From Hygrocybe punicea (lineage: Eukaryota; Basidiomycota; Agaricomycetes; Agaricales; Hygrophoraceae): DNA of 64,000 bases. The notes beneath the pieces are model-generated. The model was given only the letters and a program-made list of their open reading frames with translations, was not told the origin of the DNA and ran no database searches. This document shows positions 48,030 through 62,522 of this stretch, one piece after another. Location of the stretch: the NCBI GenBank assembly GCA_963556145.1, contig OY744466.1:2976001-3040000 (forward strand), given 5' to 3'. The position numbers and the translations under genes were made by a program. Numbering within the stretch: the stretch's first letter is position 1; every line of letters starts with the position of its first letter.

Positions 48030-48479
48030 CTTGTTTAGTGGGCCAGTGCTGCGCATGGCATGAACGAGTTCTTTTTTCCCCCTCCTCACTTCTTTGCTGA
48101 ATTAAAAAAATTGCATAAAGCATGTTACATATGGCATAAGATACATAGCATGTGTTGCATATTGCATATTGATCTACTAAGCCCACCTCCCACCTCTGCA
48201 ACATATAAATTAGTATAAAATAAAACTACATAAAGTGTCTTGAGTCTTCATCAACCTCCTCTCTACCTGCCATCTCTCCTGTGTTGCACCATCATGCAAC
48301 ACTCTCAGCCATAAAGCAATTGCTCAGGGAGCAACAGGTCAACTGCCAAACACAACTGCCCCCCAAACAGTGTGCTGACAATTAACTCACATTTGCTCAA
48401 CCCTACTTCTCCATGACATTGAATGCTACACAACAGATTACCACATGAAGACAGCCGTGCTTGACCTCAAGGAGGATGC
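48030..48479 (-). mobile_element. Element I: right end and subterminal region
   Basis: RE 48,030-48,074 with the variant hairpin (GCGCAGCAC form), inserted in the exonuclease-like gene. The subterminal 400 bp are homologous to the first part of E. It is followed by the stop codon of the I Rep gene. Confidence 0.78.
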
Positions 48480-49829
48480 TCAAAGACTCTGAGCATAAAT
48501 AGCTAGTACAAGGTTTCTATTTTTACAGTGTCTGATATCATGGTCTGAAAGTTGTGTAAGGACAGTGTCTCTGGAACAAGAGTTGCCTGTAATCATTCCA
48601 TCATGATACCACACTTGTTTCTGTGCAGTAATAATACGTGAGGTGAAATGATATTGACCATGATATACAATGCCTCTAAGTTCTAATGTCTTTGTGCCAG
48701 TCTCTGAAACAAATTCTAGTCTATGACTGGTTTCAATGTTTTTAAATGGATACTCTAGAACAAGAATGTGTGGTGCTTCATTATAAAATACAAGTTGTTT
48801 CATTCTGCTGTTGCAATCAGGACATCTTCTATTGGTTTTTTGTGACAAGGTATCAACCCACTTCATGGTAGACTGTTTAATGGTGTCATCAGCATGTAAC
48901 ACATAGCCTAGTCTGTCATCAATGGGTTCTTCTGCAAAGTCACATTGAGAACATTCATGTTGAGAAGAGGCTACAATGTCATTGACTTTAAACAACTCCA
49001 TAGCCAGATTGGCAACACTGATGCCCACAGTGCCTCTAGGAAAGTCTGTAGGATTCATGTTATGCAGTGTAGTTCTAAGATGATCTCTTAGCTGTTCAAA
49101 TGCCACATTTTTGTGCAACACCTGTGGAAAACCATGAGACAATGTGGTCAAATGATCATTCATGCTTCTGAATACTGTAGACCACTCTGCATGATTGTCT
49201 TTCCACAGTTCAAACAGAATGACCAACAATGAGTCATATGCACAGCTGTAGTCATTTCTATCCCAGATAAGTCCGGCTGGAGAGTTAATGACCTGTTGCT
49301 TGCTTGTGGATGATTGGTTGACATGGTTTTTGGTGATCCGAGGCCTTTTAGCTGCTGGTTCATTGTTTGTGTCAAGTGAATGTTTTTGGGTTGAACCAAT
49401 AGTAACTGAGCCTTTTGCTGGGACAAATGAAGTTGCAATTACAGCTGCTTTCTGTTTGCCTTTGCCTTTTTCAACCAATTGCCATGGGCTATCAGGGACT
49501 GTACGAGCCAATAGTAATGGATCAGTTGGTGACCATTTAATAGCAGTATCAGTTTTAGCAGGAACATAGTGAATTCCCTTCCACTGCTGAAAATTTCGAA
49601 GCATAACAGAGCGTGTACCAGCATCAATGTGGTCAGGTAAAGCACCTTCATATCTCATCCTTGTAATCTCATCAAGCAATTCTAGTTCTCTAAATTCTTG
49701 TCTAAGATATCCAGAACAACCTCTAGTGATCACTTTAGTGTCAAAGCCATGAATTATTATGGTTCCAGCAGCAGAAGCACTTCTAGACAATGAAGAATAA
49801 TATGACATGTGGTTGAAGCAACTGTTTAA
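48480..49829 (-). pseudogene. Element I Rep, C-terminal part, cut by element A'
   Basis: Open from LNSCFNHMSYY (just after PIF1 motif VI) to the stop at 48,480-48,482, with no internal lesion. It contains SRSASAAG, GCSGYLRQEF, then the protease-like tail: SCAYDSLLVILF near 49,235, CxxC pairs (CSQC, CPDC) and YHFTSR...WYHDG near 48,590-48,655. The upstream part is cut at 49,829 by the RE of A'. The open frame reaching 49,889 includes RE sequence. Confidence 0.85.
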
Positions 49830-49874
49830 ACTTGGGGAAGTGGGCCATCGCAAGCATGGCATGAACGAGTTCTT

Positions 49875-50377
49875 CTGGGTTCTATTCAATCATTTAATGT
49901 ACATTATTTATTCTACATAAGCTGCACTAATTTGTTTGTGTAATGTATAACAAGAATAATCGTAGTATATATGAACATTGTTGGAATTTGGAATCATACA
50001 TTCTATGTTATCCTGTTCTGTTAGTGACAATGTACTATTTATCTGCAGTTGGGGCCTTTGATCAAGAGACTACCAATCTCTTGGACAATATTATTTACAC
50101 TTGTTCCTGCCATACTTGTATATTACTAGTTATACAACAGTTTATCCTGGCATTTACTACTACCACTGTTACCCTTACTTATCAGTGCTCGGGCAATAAG
50201 TAACAATAAGAACTTAAGTGTTTGACATCATGTAATCGATTTATAACATTCCTATATTTAATGGCCCACTTTCCCACCCAGAAGATTTCCTCCAATTTTG
50301 ATGTCCAATATGAATTTCAGCTGGTGAAAATTTTGAATGTCCCACTTTCCCACCCAATAGTCCTCAATGATATTAAA
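49875..50377 (-). other. Subterminal region of A'
   Basis: Equivalent of 14,290-14,776 but with indels. Carries the TTTCCCACCC boxes near 50,270 and 50,347. No gene. Confidence 0.6.
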
Positions 50378-53300
50378 TTACTGGTTTCGTGCATAAACTG
50401 CTAGCACAAGAATTTTATTTTCATATCTTTTAAAATCATCATCCAACATCATACCAATGTGGCCATCTCGCTTACATGTTGCTCCCATTGTCATTCCATC
50501 ATGATACCAAATTTTTCCATCTTCTGATATGAATCGAGATGTAAAGTGATATCCTCCAGCATATACAATACCTCTTAGATGCAAATTTATGGACTTTTCA
50601 TTTACATTTACAGTTATTTGATGGCTGGTAATCATGTTTATGTTGGGATATTCTAATACTAGCAAATCAGGTGTTTTTGTATAGTATATGGTACGCATCA
50701 TTGAAACATTACATTGTGGACATTTATTTCTAACATGATATGCAATGGTTTGCACCCAATCAGATGTTGAGCCAGAAACAGATGAATCAGCATGCAATAC
50801 ATAGGTAAGATTGTCATCTTTTTCTGGACCTTCATAATCACAGTGAGAACAAATGAGCTGTGAAGATGCAATACAATCTCGTGGTTTCAGCATTTCCATA
50901 CATAGTGTAGCAACACTGATGCCAGTAGCACCCATGGGAAATTGATCTGGATGGTTGGCATGGAGTTTCATTCTCACTGCATTTCTTACATTTTCAAAGC
51001 TCAATTGTGATCCCATCAGGTTAAACCCATGTACAAGTGTTGACAGATAAATGTTTCCAATTGACTGATATCTTGTTGTCCAACTTGCTGGATGTTCTGC
51101 CCATATATTGTGCAAAATAACAAAGAGTGAATCATATGCACAACTCCAGTTGTTGTCATCCCAATGTAAGCCATGGGGAGTAAGAATAGTGCTACTGCCT
51201 TCATGAGTTATTATTCTCTTTTTTCTACTCAAAAGTGGTGTCTCATCATGTTCATCGTAAGTACGTTTTAAATTTTGCTTTACTGGTGAGCTTCCTTTTG
51301 CAGCCACAAAACCAAGATTGGCTTGTTGAAGTATACTTTGCCGGTTCTTTGTATTATTAGATTTTCCAATGATTTGCCACGTACTATCAACAACCACAGG
51401 AAGTATAGGTAGTGGATCTCTGGCAGACCATCTTAATGCTGCATCTACTTTGGCAGGAACATAATCAGTGCCTTTCCATAATTGATATTGACGAATCAAT
51501 GTATTGCAGAGTTGCCCAGTTAAGTGATCAGGTAGTTGTCCTTCATATCTAAGCCTTGTGATATCATCTAATATTTCTTGTTCTCTGAATTCTTGTCTGA
51601 GATAGCCACTGCAACCTCTTGTAATAACATTAGGGTCAAAACCTTGGATAATGATGGTGCCTGCTGCACTTGCACTTCTAGACAGAGCTGTGTAATATGA
51701 CATGTGTGAAAAACAGCTGTTTAAATATACAACATTGTAAGGGCGGGTTTTTCCCTGAGATGCATGAGCTGTCATAGCAAAGTTGGGCAGCACCCATACT
51801 TGTTGTCTTTCAACAGATTCTTTCAGATCACTGGGGAATAGACAGTGAATTGTTTTTGTGCTCTTCACAATAGGAACAACATTATCTGGTAGACCAGGTA
51901 TTTGAACCAATTGAGGTGGATTATCCAATTTCACAAAGAGTGTGTCAAGAACACGTTTATCATGAGGGCCTTTGATTGATTGCCAGCCAACAACAATGCC
52001 TTCCTGGCCTTTGGTGATACATAATTCAGTCGCATCATTATTTCGGATCATTACAGGCATGCCAAGACACAATGGAAGCTTTCCAGGAAAATGTTCAGTT
52101 GCTCCATGGTTGAGTTTCCAAATCTCAAGTTGTTCATCAACATCAATCTGATTTGATTTGTGAATTGTCTTTGATGCTGCTTTCGATTGTCCCCATTTGG
52201 TTTTATTAGCTGGATCACTTTCTTTGCCCCATTTGTCCATAGAGTAGAAGTGGGTCAACTTTTGATTTGTATCCTCTGCAAAACGCTCACATCCAAGCTG
52301 GTTGATTCTGTCTTTTTGAGAGTGCACCCCACAGATGATAGCAACATGTCTGAAATTTTTTGCAGCAACATTTGGCTGATCTGAGCGTTTGCCAGCAATT
52401 CTCTTTCTCAGAAATCTGATGTCTTGAGGAGTGCATGCACCATATCGCATGTTTACTAAAGCTGATCGCAATGATGCATCATCAGGTGTTTGTGTCTTTT
52501 GACGCATATTTTCTCTCAAAATGACAACTGTTGTGATCTGATGCCAGAGTGCTTTGCCAATAGCTGCTTCTTGATAATGTGGCTTCAGGCCAGAATCTAT
52601 TTGTGTTCCTACTGAACCACTATACAAAGATGCACCTCCAACAGGTGGCAGTTGTGCAAAATCTCCCGCAAAAATAATATTAATGCCTCCAAATGGCACA
52701 TCAAATACATTCAGAGCTTTGGCAAGTTGTGAGCTGATTTTGTATAATTCATGGCATGCCAACATAGATACTTCATCTATGAAAATATAATCAATTCCCT
52801 CTAGCCTTGCTCTCACTTGAGCAATTGCTACACTTTGATTACTGGTATCATTATTCATGCGAATGCCTAGGAATGAGTGGTAAGTTGAGCCACCCAGTAA
52901 TGCTGCAGATGTTCCAGTTGGACCCAGTATAACAAGACGATGTAATTCATGTCTATGTTCAAACAAATGCTTGAGTGCTTTGATTACTTGACTTTTGCCA
53001 GTTCCACCCATGCCACCTAGATACATTTTTAGCTGATCTGAATTTAAAGTCGCAGTGTGATTAGCAACAATTCTAAATGCTCTTTGTTGTTCAGTATTTA
53101 ATTTGAAAAAAGTAACTGTGCCATCTATCAATTCCTGAACAACTTGCATCTTTGCTTGGAAATCATGTTTTAAATATGATTGGTCAACAACTTTAACGTC
53201 ATTTTCAGATGCATGAGTTTTTCTGGTGTGTTCAGCATTAGCGACACGTGCATTTCTATCAGCAATGATTTCTTGTCTTTTATCTTGAACAGCTGTTTTC

Positions 53301-56300
53301 CATTTACCACCAGGCTGTATGATTTCAGGCTTAAGTGGAGAAGTATCAATTGTATTGATGCCATCAGGACTGAAATCCAGCCAACCAGCATTTCTGACAC
53401 TATCTTCAGTGGCATTCATTTGTGCATTGATTAGTCTTCCTTTTGATCCAAGGGTCGAGTATTTATTTAATCCATAATCCTCATTATCAATTCCTTCATT
53501 ATCACCAAAATCATCACCATGACCATTCTCATTGATATCATCCATGTTATCCATTTCTTCTGATGTCATCCAAGAATGAAATATACCAGCTGTAGCATCA
53601 CCCTTTTTGAGCTGAGCTGAATAATCATCTCGAGCATCATTGCATTCATATCTAATATTAAAATGATCCATTATTTGGCTTTGTCGTGATGTAAATTTAT
53701 AGTCTGTGAATGCCTCATCCCACGACTCATTGTTATTCTTAAGATCTTGGCCTGTTCTCCAGGGCTTGAATAAAGTAAGCATGGTGGCACAGTAATATTC
53801 TCTATCTCCTCGATCTCTTCTTGGAAGTGAACCACCTACAAAGTTAGGCACAACTTTTTTATATGATGAATGATATTCTATCCAGTGTGTTTCATGTAAT
53901 GGATGAGCTGACAAAAAATATTTATGAGCCTGTTTAGTGTCTGTGCCATCAGAACCAATTGAATCTGAATTTGCATTAATATTGCAGGCATTATCACTGT
54001 CCTCTTTAGAAATGTCATTTCCATCTTCATCAGCAGTAATAGACCCACTTGAATCAGTGTTGCTATCATAACTACCACTGTAATCACTATTTTCATTGCA
54101 ACTGTCAACTCTATTCTCATTATTTCCCAAATTGAGCTCATCATCATCAATATCACCTAGTGACCTGAGATTATATCCAGCTGTTGCTTCATATTGTTGA
54201 TTTTTTGCATTTGAATCAATCAAGTCCAGCTCATCATCACTGTTTTGAGCATTATGATTTTTCTGTGTTGGAGTAGGTATTTTTACTCGTCTTGCCATTT
54301 GTATCCATTCATATAGGCATGTAACATTATAGGTATTTGGTCTATACATGTAATCATGGACTGCTGTAAAGCCAACATATTGATTTTGGTTTTTTTGCAA
54401 GAGAACCTTGTCTGTCTCACTGTTTTCAACAGTATCCTGGTCAGATTTGAACACCTTCATTGTTTCTCTCACATAACTTTTCCAATACACTGTTACAAAC
54501 TTGTGGCTTGTATAGTGATCTGGATTACCTAGCAGATACAAAGATGCCATTGGACCACCTATTTCCATCTTTGATGTCAATGAATTAATTATCTGTGTTA
54601 TCAAACGTCTAGCTTTGTCTTTTTGTTTCATAGATCCTCCCAGCATTTCAGAATTTTTAGTAAAAACACTCCGAATAGAGTCAAAGATAGTGTATGTTTT
54701 CAGACCAGGTTTTGTAACATAATCAGTGACATATGCCACTATAGCCTTGATAGCAGTACCTGAGAGGAGGCTTGTCACATCTGAGTTGCACCGAAGAAGA
54801 TATGTTATGCATGGTGTCAATGTGTTGATCCAAGCTTCACCTTTTTTCATGTTCAAAGCTCCTGATTTAGGATCAATTTGAGTCTGTTCAAAGGTTTGTC
54901 TTGGAAATCTGGCTTTGCATTTGCCATGCTTGTTCATACACGTCGGTCTATCTTTTTTGTTGGCCTTCTCGCTACTTGACTGATTTCTACCACAATTATG
55001 TATATTAGAACGCATAATCAAGTCATCAACTATACTTGAAAATTTATCCCACCACAAATTAAGTTGTGACTTGTTAGAACAATGTTCATTACAAACATGA
55101 TTTGACTTATTGCACATTGGTGGAGGTGCATCCGGTAATGTCTGAGTAGGATCCTGATAATCCTTAGATTGACTGTTTTCTTCAATGTTGGCTTTTACAT
55201 CAGCCATGGATCCAGTAACAAACTCTCCAATATGCACACTCTCAAGATACTCCACCAATCTTTGTTGAAAATCAGAATTTGGATCCATAATTCTGTCTCT
55301 GATTTGTTGCGGTGATAATACTCCTTTAAGCCACAAGAGCATATGCATATGCAATGTCAACCGTCCTTGTTGTTCAACTGTTCCATAATATGCTTCTGTA
55401 TTGCCATAGATTCCTGGATGATTTTCTCCAACACCAAGTACATGCTTAATGAATAACTGTGTCATAAAATGAAAAAATCTTGCACCAGCTACTGGATTGT
55501 GGGCAATTAATCAATATCTTTCATTATAATCCCTTAGAACAGGATTAAATGTTTCTTTGGTGTCTGCAAAATATAATGAGATTGGATGTTTGTTGTCGGC
55601 AGGAGCAAATGTAATAAACCAAGAGGGTGCACCAACAAATGAAATCAAAGACCAAATTTCATTGCGCATATATTTTTTGCTGGTGACAGATCCTTTTACA
55701 CCACCTCCAACATGATCAATATCATTAATGAGTTTAAAACACAATTTTTCCTCATCTGTTTCTGGTATTACTTTATCACCATTTTCCATTCTTTTAGAAA
55801 TGTCTGCTAGTGTATGAATGTTGACATCTAACAACCTATTAGAAATCTCCTGGAATTTTGACTTTTCCGCTAATAAATATCCTGCTGTAGTGCATTGTTT
55901 TATCTGTTCGTGATTGAATGCAATCAATGGAAAATATGGATCTTTTTGAAATCTTTTGTCATGATACATAAGCAAATGTCTTTTGTGTCTAATATCTGAT
56001 AATTCTCCCTGCTGATAGGCATTGCCAATTCCACCAAGTCCATATGGAAACAACCAGGGCATCATTTGAGGAAATAACTGTGGATTGCCATAAATAGATT
56101 CAGGATGAGCTGCATGACCTATGGCTAGAACTTTTTCATTTGAAGTCAAATGCTTTAATGCAATGGCCTTGAGAGCTTTGGCACTTTTGTTGGAATATTC
56201 TTCACCTGTCAAACCATGAACAACAAATGGACATTTTCAACACCATCTTCCTCTTCAATGTCATTAACAGCTGTTGACTCTGGATTTTTATTTGTAAAAG

Positions 56301-58824
56301 ATTGATGATAATCTACAACAACTGGAGGACCATTTTCTGGATACTGATCAAGATTTCTTTGTGATATCTCCAGATCGTAATAATTACAATGATTCAACTT
56401 CAACCATTCCAATGCTGCTTTAACCTTGTTTCTTCTTACAAGAAGAGGTGTTCTCTCAAAGTCTGATTTAGTGGGCTTACATGGTCCTGTATAAATAAAT
56501 GCCAGAACTTCATCCAAGTCTTCAATGGGTGGAGGTAGAATATCATATACTTTAGGAATAGGATTAGCAAAAGTGATTGCATTTGCTTGCATTTTATGCA
56601 TCCCTGAAGACACTCTTACAATGCAACGATTGTGTCGTACTCTTGCAACCAGCAACTGTTCTGCAAATGATAAATCCATCAACTGTACTGGAACATCTCC
56701 TAACCATTTTCCATTTGCTAATGACAACAATGGGACTTTGTTTTTTGTCAAAGATTTATGGCAACTTATGCATATATTGTGCAGCTGTTTAATTAAGACA
56801 GGGCCATCCAAGCCTTTGATGGGATCTTCAGCAGTCAACCGCTCTGCTTGTGTCACATCTGGGTTTCTTAATATCTTCAAGTCTGCGTTGACATTAGAGA
56901 GCTTTAATAAATCTTTAATTGAAGTCAATTGACCACATATCGCACATCCTGATTCTGATATCTGATCAGGTGACATATCTTGACATGCGTTAGCTATAAT
57001 TGTATGTTGTAGAGCAGCTGTGAGAGGTGGGGGTGGAAATATGTTTTTGTGTTTATTTTTGTATTTCTGTTCTGACTTTGCATGATTTAATTTATATTCT
57101 ACACCTTTTTTTTGTTGGTATTTTGTCACAGAATGTGAGTTGTTTACTTTGTATTCTACACCTTTTGTTTGTTGATATCTTGTTACTGATTGCATATTTT
57201 TTACTTTGTATTCTATATTTTGGCTTTGATATCGTTTCACTGCTCTTGCATTAGATGCCTTTGATTCCTTATTTAAAACTTCAATATCTATGACATCAAA
57301 TACAGGTAGATATTGAGCACAACTTGCACATATATGGCTCTTGATTGAAGTTTGAATATCTGCCTTATGAGATCTAGCATATGTGACAATATTATGAGCT
57401 GCTGCAATGGACTTTAGTTGATCTGTTGTTAATTGTGGTAATAACACATCCCATGGCACAAAACATGTTAATGTATTTAATGTATCAGTTCTTGTATCTG
57501 ATTGTTTTATATATTCTCTGAATTTGAATTTCACATGAGTAGGATATCTTATGGAATTTGATAAATAAGGAGACAGCTCATTAAATATGAACAACTTTGA
57601 TCCACCACCAACAATATTATGCATATTTGTATCGTTCTCCTTGGTATTATCATTAGAGCAATATTTATTATCTGATGCAGATTCATGTTTCAAAGCAGTG
57701 GTACATATGACATTAAGACCTATAAAATATTGTGAATAATATACCAGAAATACTTGAAAGATAAACAATAAACTATATATCATTAATGTTTGATATTTTT
57801 GCATATATACTGCAAAGTCATGTGCTACATACATGTTTTGTAGCAGCTTTAGATGTATTCTTTGACACTTCCGGGGAAGTATTTCATGCACAAATAATGA
57901 GTCATGCATGGATGCATTGACATATAGAAGAAGTCGTACATAGAATTCAATAATAAATGGTAGTTCTTTGTTGGGCTTTAAAATCCAATGGTTTGAACAA
58001 AGGTGATCTAGGTCAGGAAGACATTGTACTGTTTCTTCTGTTATATGAGAGATATCATGAGAAAAATGATAATCTCCACTATTGTTTAATATTCTCCTGT
58101 GGGGCACATGATGAGCAAGATAATCACACATTGTCTGTGTCCTTGAAATCAATTTCTGTGGTGCAGACCTATATATAGAATGATAGAAAAACACTATATC
58201 CTGGCATGCATTAGCTTGATAATTGAATAGCCTGTCTTGGGACACATGAGCAAAATGATAAGGAGATATTTGTGTCGTTAAACTCAGGTTCTGCAGTGCA
58301 TGAACAGAATGATAAAAAAGCACCATATCCTGGAGTGCATCGGGTTGATAATTCAAGAGCATGTTATGGGACACATGAGCAAGATGATAAGATGATTGTG
58401 TTTTTACACTCAAGTTCTGCGGTGCATAAACAGGATGATAAAAAAGCACCATATCCTGGGGTGTATCAGGACAATGATATAACACCCAGTCTTGGGACAG
58501 ATGAACAAGATGATAAGAAAATATTTGTGTCCTATCCTGGGGTGTTTCAGGACGATAGTATAACACCCTGTCTTGGGACACAGCAAGACGATAAATAGAT
58601 ATTTGTGTCCTATCCTGGGGTGTGTCAGGACGATAGTATAACACCCTGTCTTGGGACACAGCAAGACGATAAATAGATATTTGTGTCCTATCCTGGGGTG
58701 TGTCAGGACGATAGTATAACACCCTATCCTGGGGTGTATCAGGACGATAGTATAACACCCAGCCTTGTACCTTATGGACAAGGCCATGAGATGTTTCTGT
58801 TGTTATGAATAGGTCAGCTAACAC
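50378..58824 (-). pseudogene. Helitron-like Rep/PIF1 helicase with Cys-protease-like tail, inactivated (element A')
   Basis: Same length, domain order and two lesions as the A copy (frameshift near 56,235, TGA at 55,511-55,513). Differences from A include Thr for Asn in the acidic linker, Pro for Ser before FGG (near 52,698), and several in the tail: Arg for Gln at KP(R)DC, and a complete CSHC pair where A has CSHG. The tail of A' therefore keeps a putative zinc ligand that A has lost. N-terminal repeats lie at 58,517-58,762. Confidence 0.88.
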
Positions 58825-59359
58825 AAATGCGATTGGTCAGAAGTTATATACTCGATGATGCATTTGTGTCTATGATTCTTATCAGCTTCAAATGACTATG
58901 GGATTTTGAAATATATACCAGCAAACATGTCCGCATCATCTGTATATGCCATATGATACAGGTCAATTGAACTAGCCTATACTCTCGATAGATATTAGTT
59001 GCGGCAAGACAGCAATCTAGTTATGACACCCACCTTAGCACTGTTCAAATGACAAGATGGAGCAGGAAAAAGCAACAATAATAGAAACACAACACAGTGG
59101 AACAACATGGTATGCAGGCAAGAGTATTGAAACCGTTGAGTTTAATTTTCGGAGTTTAGCTTTCAGAGTAAGAAAAACTCTTAGTAATCAGACAAGAACA
59201 ATATGCAGACCGGCTGGCAATAATTTAAAACATGAATACAAAAATGTACAGGCTAGGGTATCAACAGACAATTCCAGACAAAGACGAATCCAAAGGGGGG
59301 TGGAGGTGGTACAGGTATATACAAGGTATTCAGCGACAGATATTGGAGATAATCAAATA
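58825..59359. other. Spacer between Rep and gamma in A', no gene seen
   Basis: Mirror of 5,308-5,842. No LE hairpin. Confidence 0.5.
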
Positions 59360-62120
59360 CTACTCATTGCATGATGCGAGGACGACAACCCATTGCACGT
59401 TGAGTGACAACTGCGTGGAAAGCTCTTTGCCAACCCAAGTATTCGCGGTGTATCCAACAAGACAGACGCTGCCAGATAAATCGTCAGTCCAAGGATTCAA
59501 CGTTGTATCTAGAAGTTGCAGTTGATTCGTGTTGAAGTTGCCCTTTCTCCCATCGTAAATTGGAACTGAGTTACATACATAGCACATATTAATGATTGGT
59601 AACACAATTTAACGAAATACGACAACTCACCATGGTCATCAAAATTGAGAGCACCCTTCACTGCTCCAGTCCTCGATGATCCGGCTACTTTAACAGGTGA
59701 TTTGGCAGGTGAGCCTTTAGCCAACAAACGGCTGAATCCTTGCTGAGAACGGTCTATACACAACTCAGCAATCATATTAACAAAGTTAATCATGGTTTAC
59801 CTCCACCGTCCTTAGGCTTGGCTCTGGTGCTGATGGATATCGCATCTTCATAGATCTGGGCATGAAGTTCTTTGGCCTTAAAAACCATACAAAAGAAGGC
59901 ACAGAAGCGTTCCCACTCCTGGGTGCACAAAGTGCCGGTTATCTGGCGGAACATCCCTTGAGGATCACGCTCATGCAAATTGGAGGAGTTGACAGCAAGA
60001 ACGGAAGTGAAAATGGTGTAGAGAAAATTGTGGGGAGCGTTCGCTTGAATGGCATATCTTGTGCTCCGAACAGAATCAGAAGATGCAGCAGACTTGACAA
60101 TAGAGGGTGATGCACGTGAAGGATTAACAAAGATCCCAGCTCTCGTGAACGTAATGGCCTTGATGATAACACTATTAATTATATTGGTGAGTAACTACAT
60201 CAGTATATTTTTCAATGTAATAAAATAAATCTCACTCGATATTGACACCTGGACAAACATCAGGAATTAAGCTCAAATAAAAGGGACCCATGGGATTCAG
60301 TCCATTGTTTGATGTGACAAGTGTACCAGCACTTGATCGAACATGTGAGTTAGAATAAGACTTGAGAAACAACATACACACCGGAGGTGAGGAAGATTTC
60401 CATATGTGTCAGCAATGAAAGGATCAAACAGACCCGGGTCAGTGACTTCACAGTCCAATGGTGCCTTCTCAGTAGTAGGATTAACAAACGAATCACTATT
60501 ACCTAATCAGCTGCCATATAGAATTAGATACGCAATACGTACGCTTCAGGCAAATCCTCCATATACACAAGTTTCTCCTCCTGGTCGGTGACTTTCTTCT
60601 TGCCCTTGGATACTGGCCTGGAAACTAATCAAATGGTGAACATGATCAACGATGAAAAACTAAACTTGTTCTCAGTTGTCCTCTGATATACTGGAACCAT
60701 ATTCTCACTGGGTGTCGCTGGTTTGAATTTGCTCTTCTTGACCACAGTCCTACGGAAATATAAGCGTAACTCCAGAGATGAAGACAGCTCCTACTTGGTA
60801 TTCTTGCCTGAAGAACGTATCATAGCTTCATCGTTTGAGCCCTTTGATTCATTGGTGATGTTTGACGTTTCTTGTACACGTACTCTGGTATGGTGTGAAT
60901 CAAGTATACCTATGAAGCATCAGTTTGAATAACTCACCGCTCCTTTCTTCCTTTGACATGAGGACTACAGAATATTAGTATTGATGCATGGATACAGTAA
61001 CATATGAGCGACAAACTTGACCAACTCAATATCGCTATCACTGTCCACAACCCTGTGAAGGATTATAAGGGAAGTACCACACAGAATCAACACAAACTTA
61101 CTTTGCACAATTAGTACGTGCCACTGACTGATTATCCTCAGAAATATTGTCGGTAGCCGTATCATCCGGTACAGGAAGACTATTGATAACATCTCCTCAG
61201 CACATATCCACAAATGACCAGTAAAGTGGCATACCCTTCAGATTCTTCAGCGTCAACATCAATTAATGCAGAGTCAGACTGATGGCTGATAGATGGTAAC
61301 AGATATACGGTTAATATAGTGTATTTGCAATCATATGATACATACTCTTTTGCTCTCTTTGTGTTAGATTTAATGCTAGTAAATGTCCCATCAGCATGTT
61401 CATGTTAACAGATAATGCAAAAGCGGTTGGTGCTTACAAAAATACATCATCCTCATCCTCATCCTCATAAACCAATGGAACATCTTTGGACTTGGACTTC
61501 TTGTTATTTCTAGATTTGCAAAGTCAGCACATGATAAAAATGGCTAAGTCATTTACGCATGCATACAAAGACTTTTGGCGTTTGTTAACCCTATTGTGTG
61601 CTAAACCAATGACCTAGAATACACAAAGGTGGCACTTACGGTAGCTTTGCAATAGGCTGACCTTCAGAGTCAGACTCAGATACAGTGCGTTTCTTGGAAC
61701 GCTGGATGGATCGGGAAGCCCTTGTAGGAGTGGATGGATTAATCTTTGATGACACATCTCTGTTTAGAAATGAGTGGATGAGTGGTCGGTCACTAAGGCA
61801 AGAACAAGTAGATACTTGATGACATTGTCAACGTCCGATTCCCCTCTATTTAATGTAAGTTGTGAGTTGATGTGTAAAGTCCTGAACAACATACAGTACA
61901 TCCATGTCACTGTAGAAACATCTTAGTAAGTAGTGACGTGTAGAAGTTTAATGAATACCTGGAACCATATTCACGCTTGTTGACTTGCTTGGTTGCTTTT
62001 TTATGAGAAATAGATCTAATTCAAAGCAATCAGTCCCAGGTGGAATAGTTATGCTAAATCAGAAATGAAAACATACTTGGAGCTTTGCTTTGTTGCAGCA
62101 CGACGGGACATGGATGACGT
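59360..62120 (-). CDS. Gene gamma, copy in A'
   Basis: Mirror of 2,552-5,307 with the same exon pattern. The first ATG equivalent is ACG here, so the second in-frame Met (62,109-62,111) is the likely start. The 5-bp insertion near 61,221 falls in a probable intron after the 'DAEESEG' exon. Visible exons remain open. Confidence 0.6.
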
Positions 62121-62522
62121 GATACAGTAAAATACAAGGACAAGTTTGTTTTCAATAACCTCTTTTTACAAATAATGATACACATGTATCACGTGTACCA
62201 GGAATGTAATCGTCTTTCCAGCATATTCTACAAGACGTGATGTATCACGTGTACCAGAAATGTAATCGTCTTTCCAGCACATTCTACAAGACATGTGCTC
62301 AACAAATTGTTAACTGTACAGAATGTTGATGTGTAGTGCGACAAATACAGATTGCACATTAATGAGGCGATTTTATCTGGTTAAAGTATATATTAGAGGA
62401 GAACAGCCAGAGACCTAACCAATGCTATTTGTTACAAGACATACCAATATGAATATAATCCAACGTGCGAAAATCTGCATATATAGTCTGTATACGCAAG
62501 TACCTCCCTCCCATAGCAATCT
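62121..62522. promoter_or_regulatory. Shared promoter spacer of beta and gamma, copy in A'
   Basis: Mirror of 2,150-2,551. E-boxes CACGTG at 62,190-62,195 and 62,246-62,251, both retained. Confidence 0.45.
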
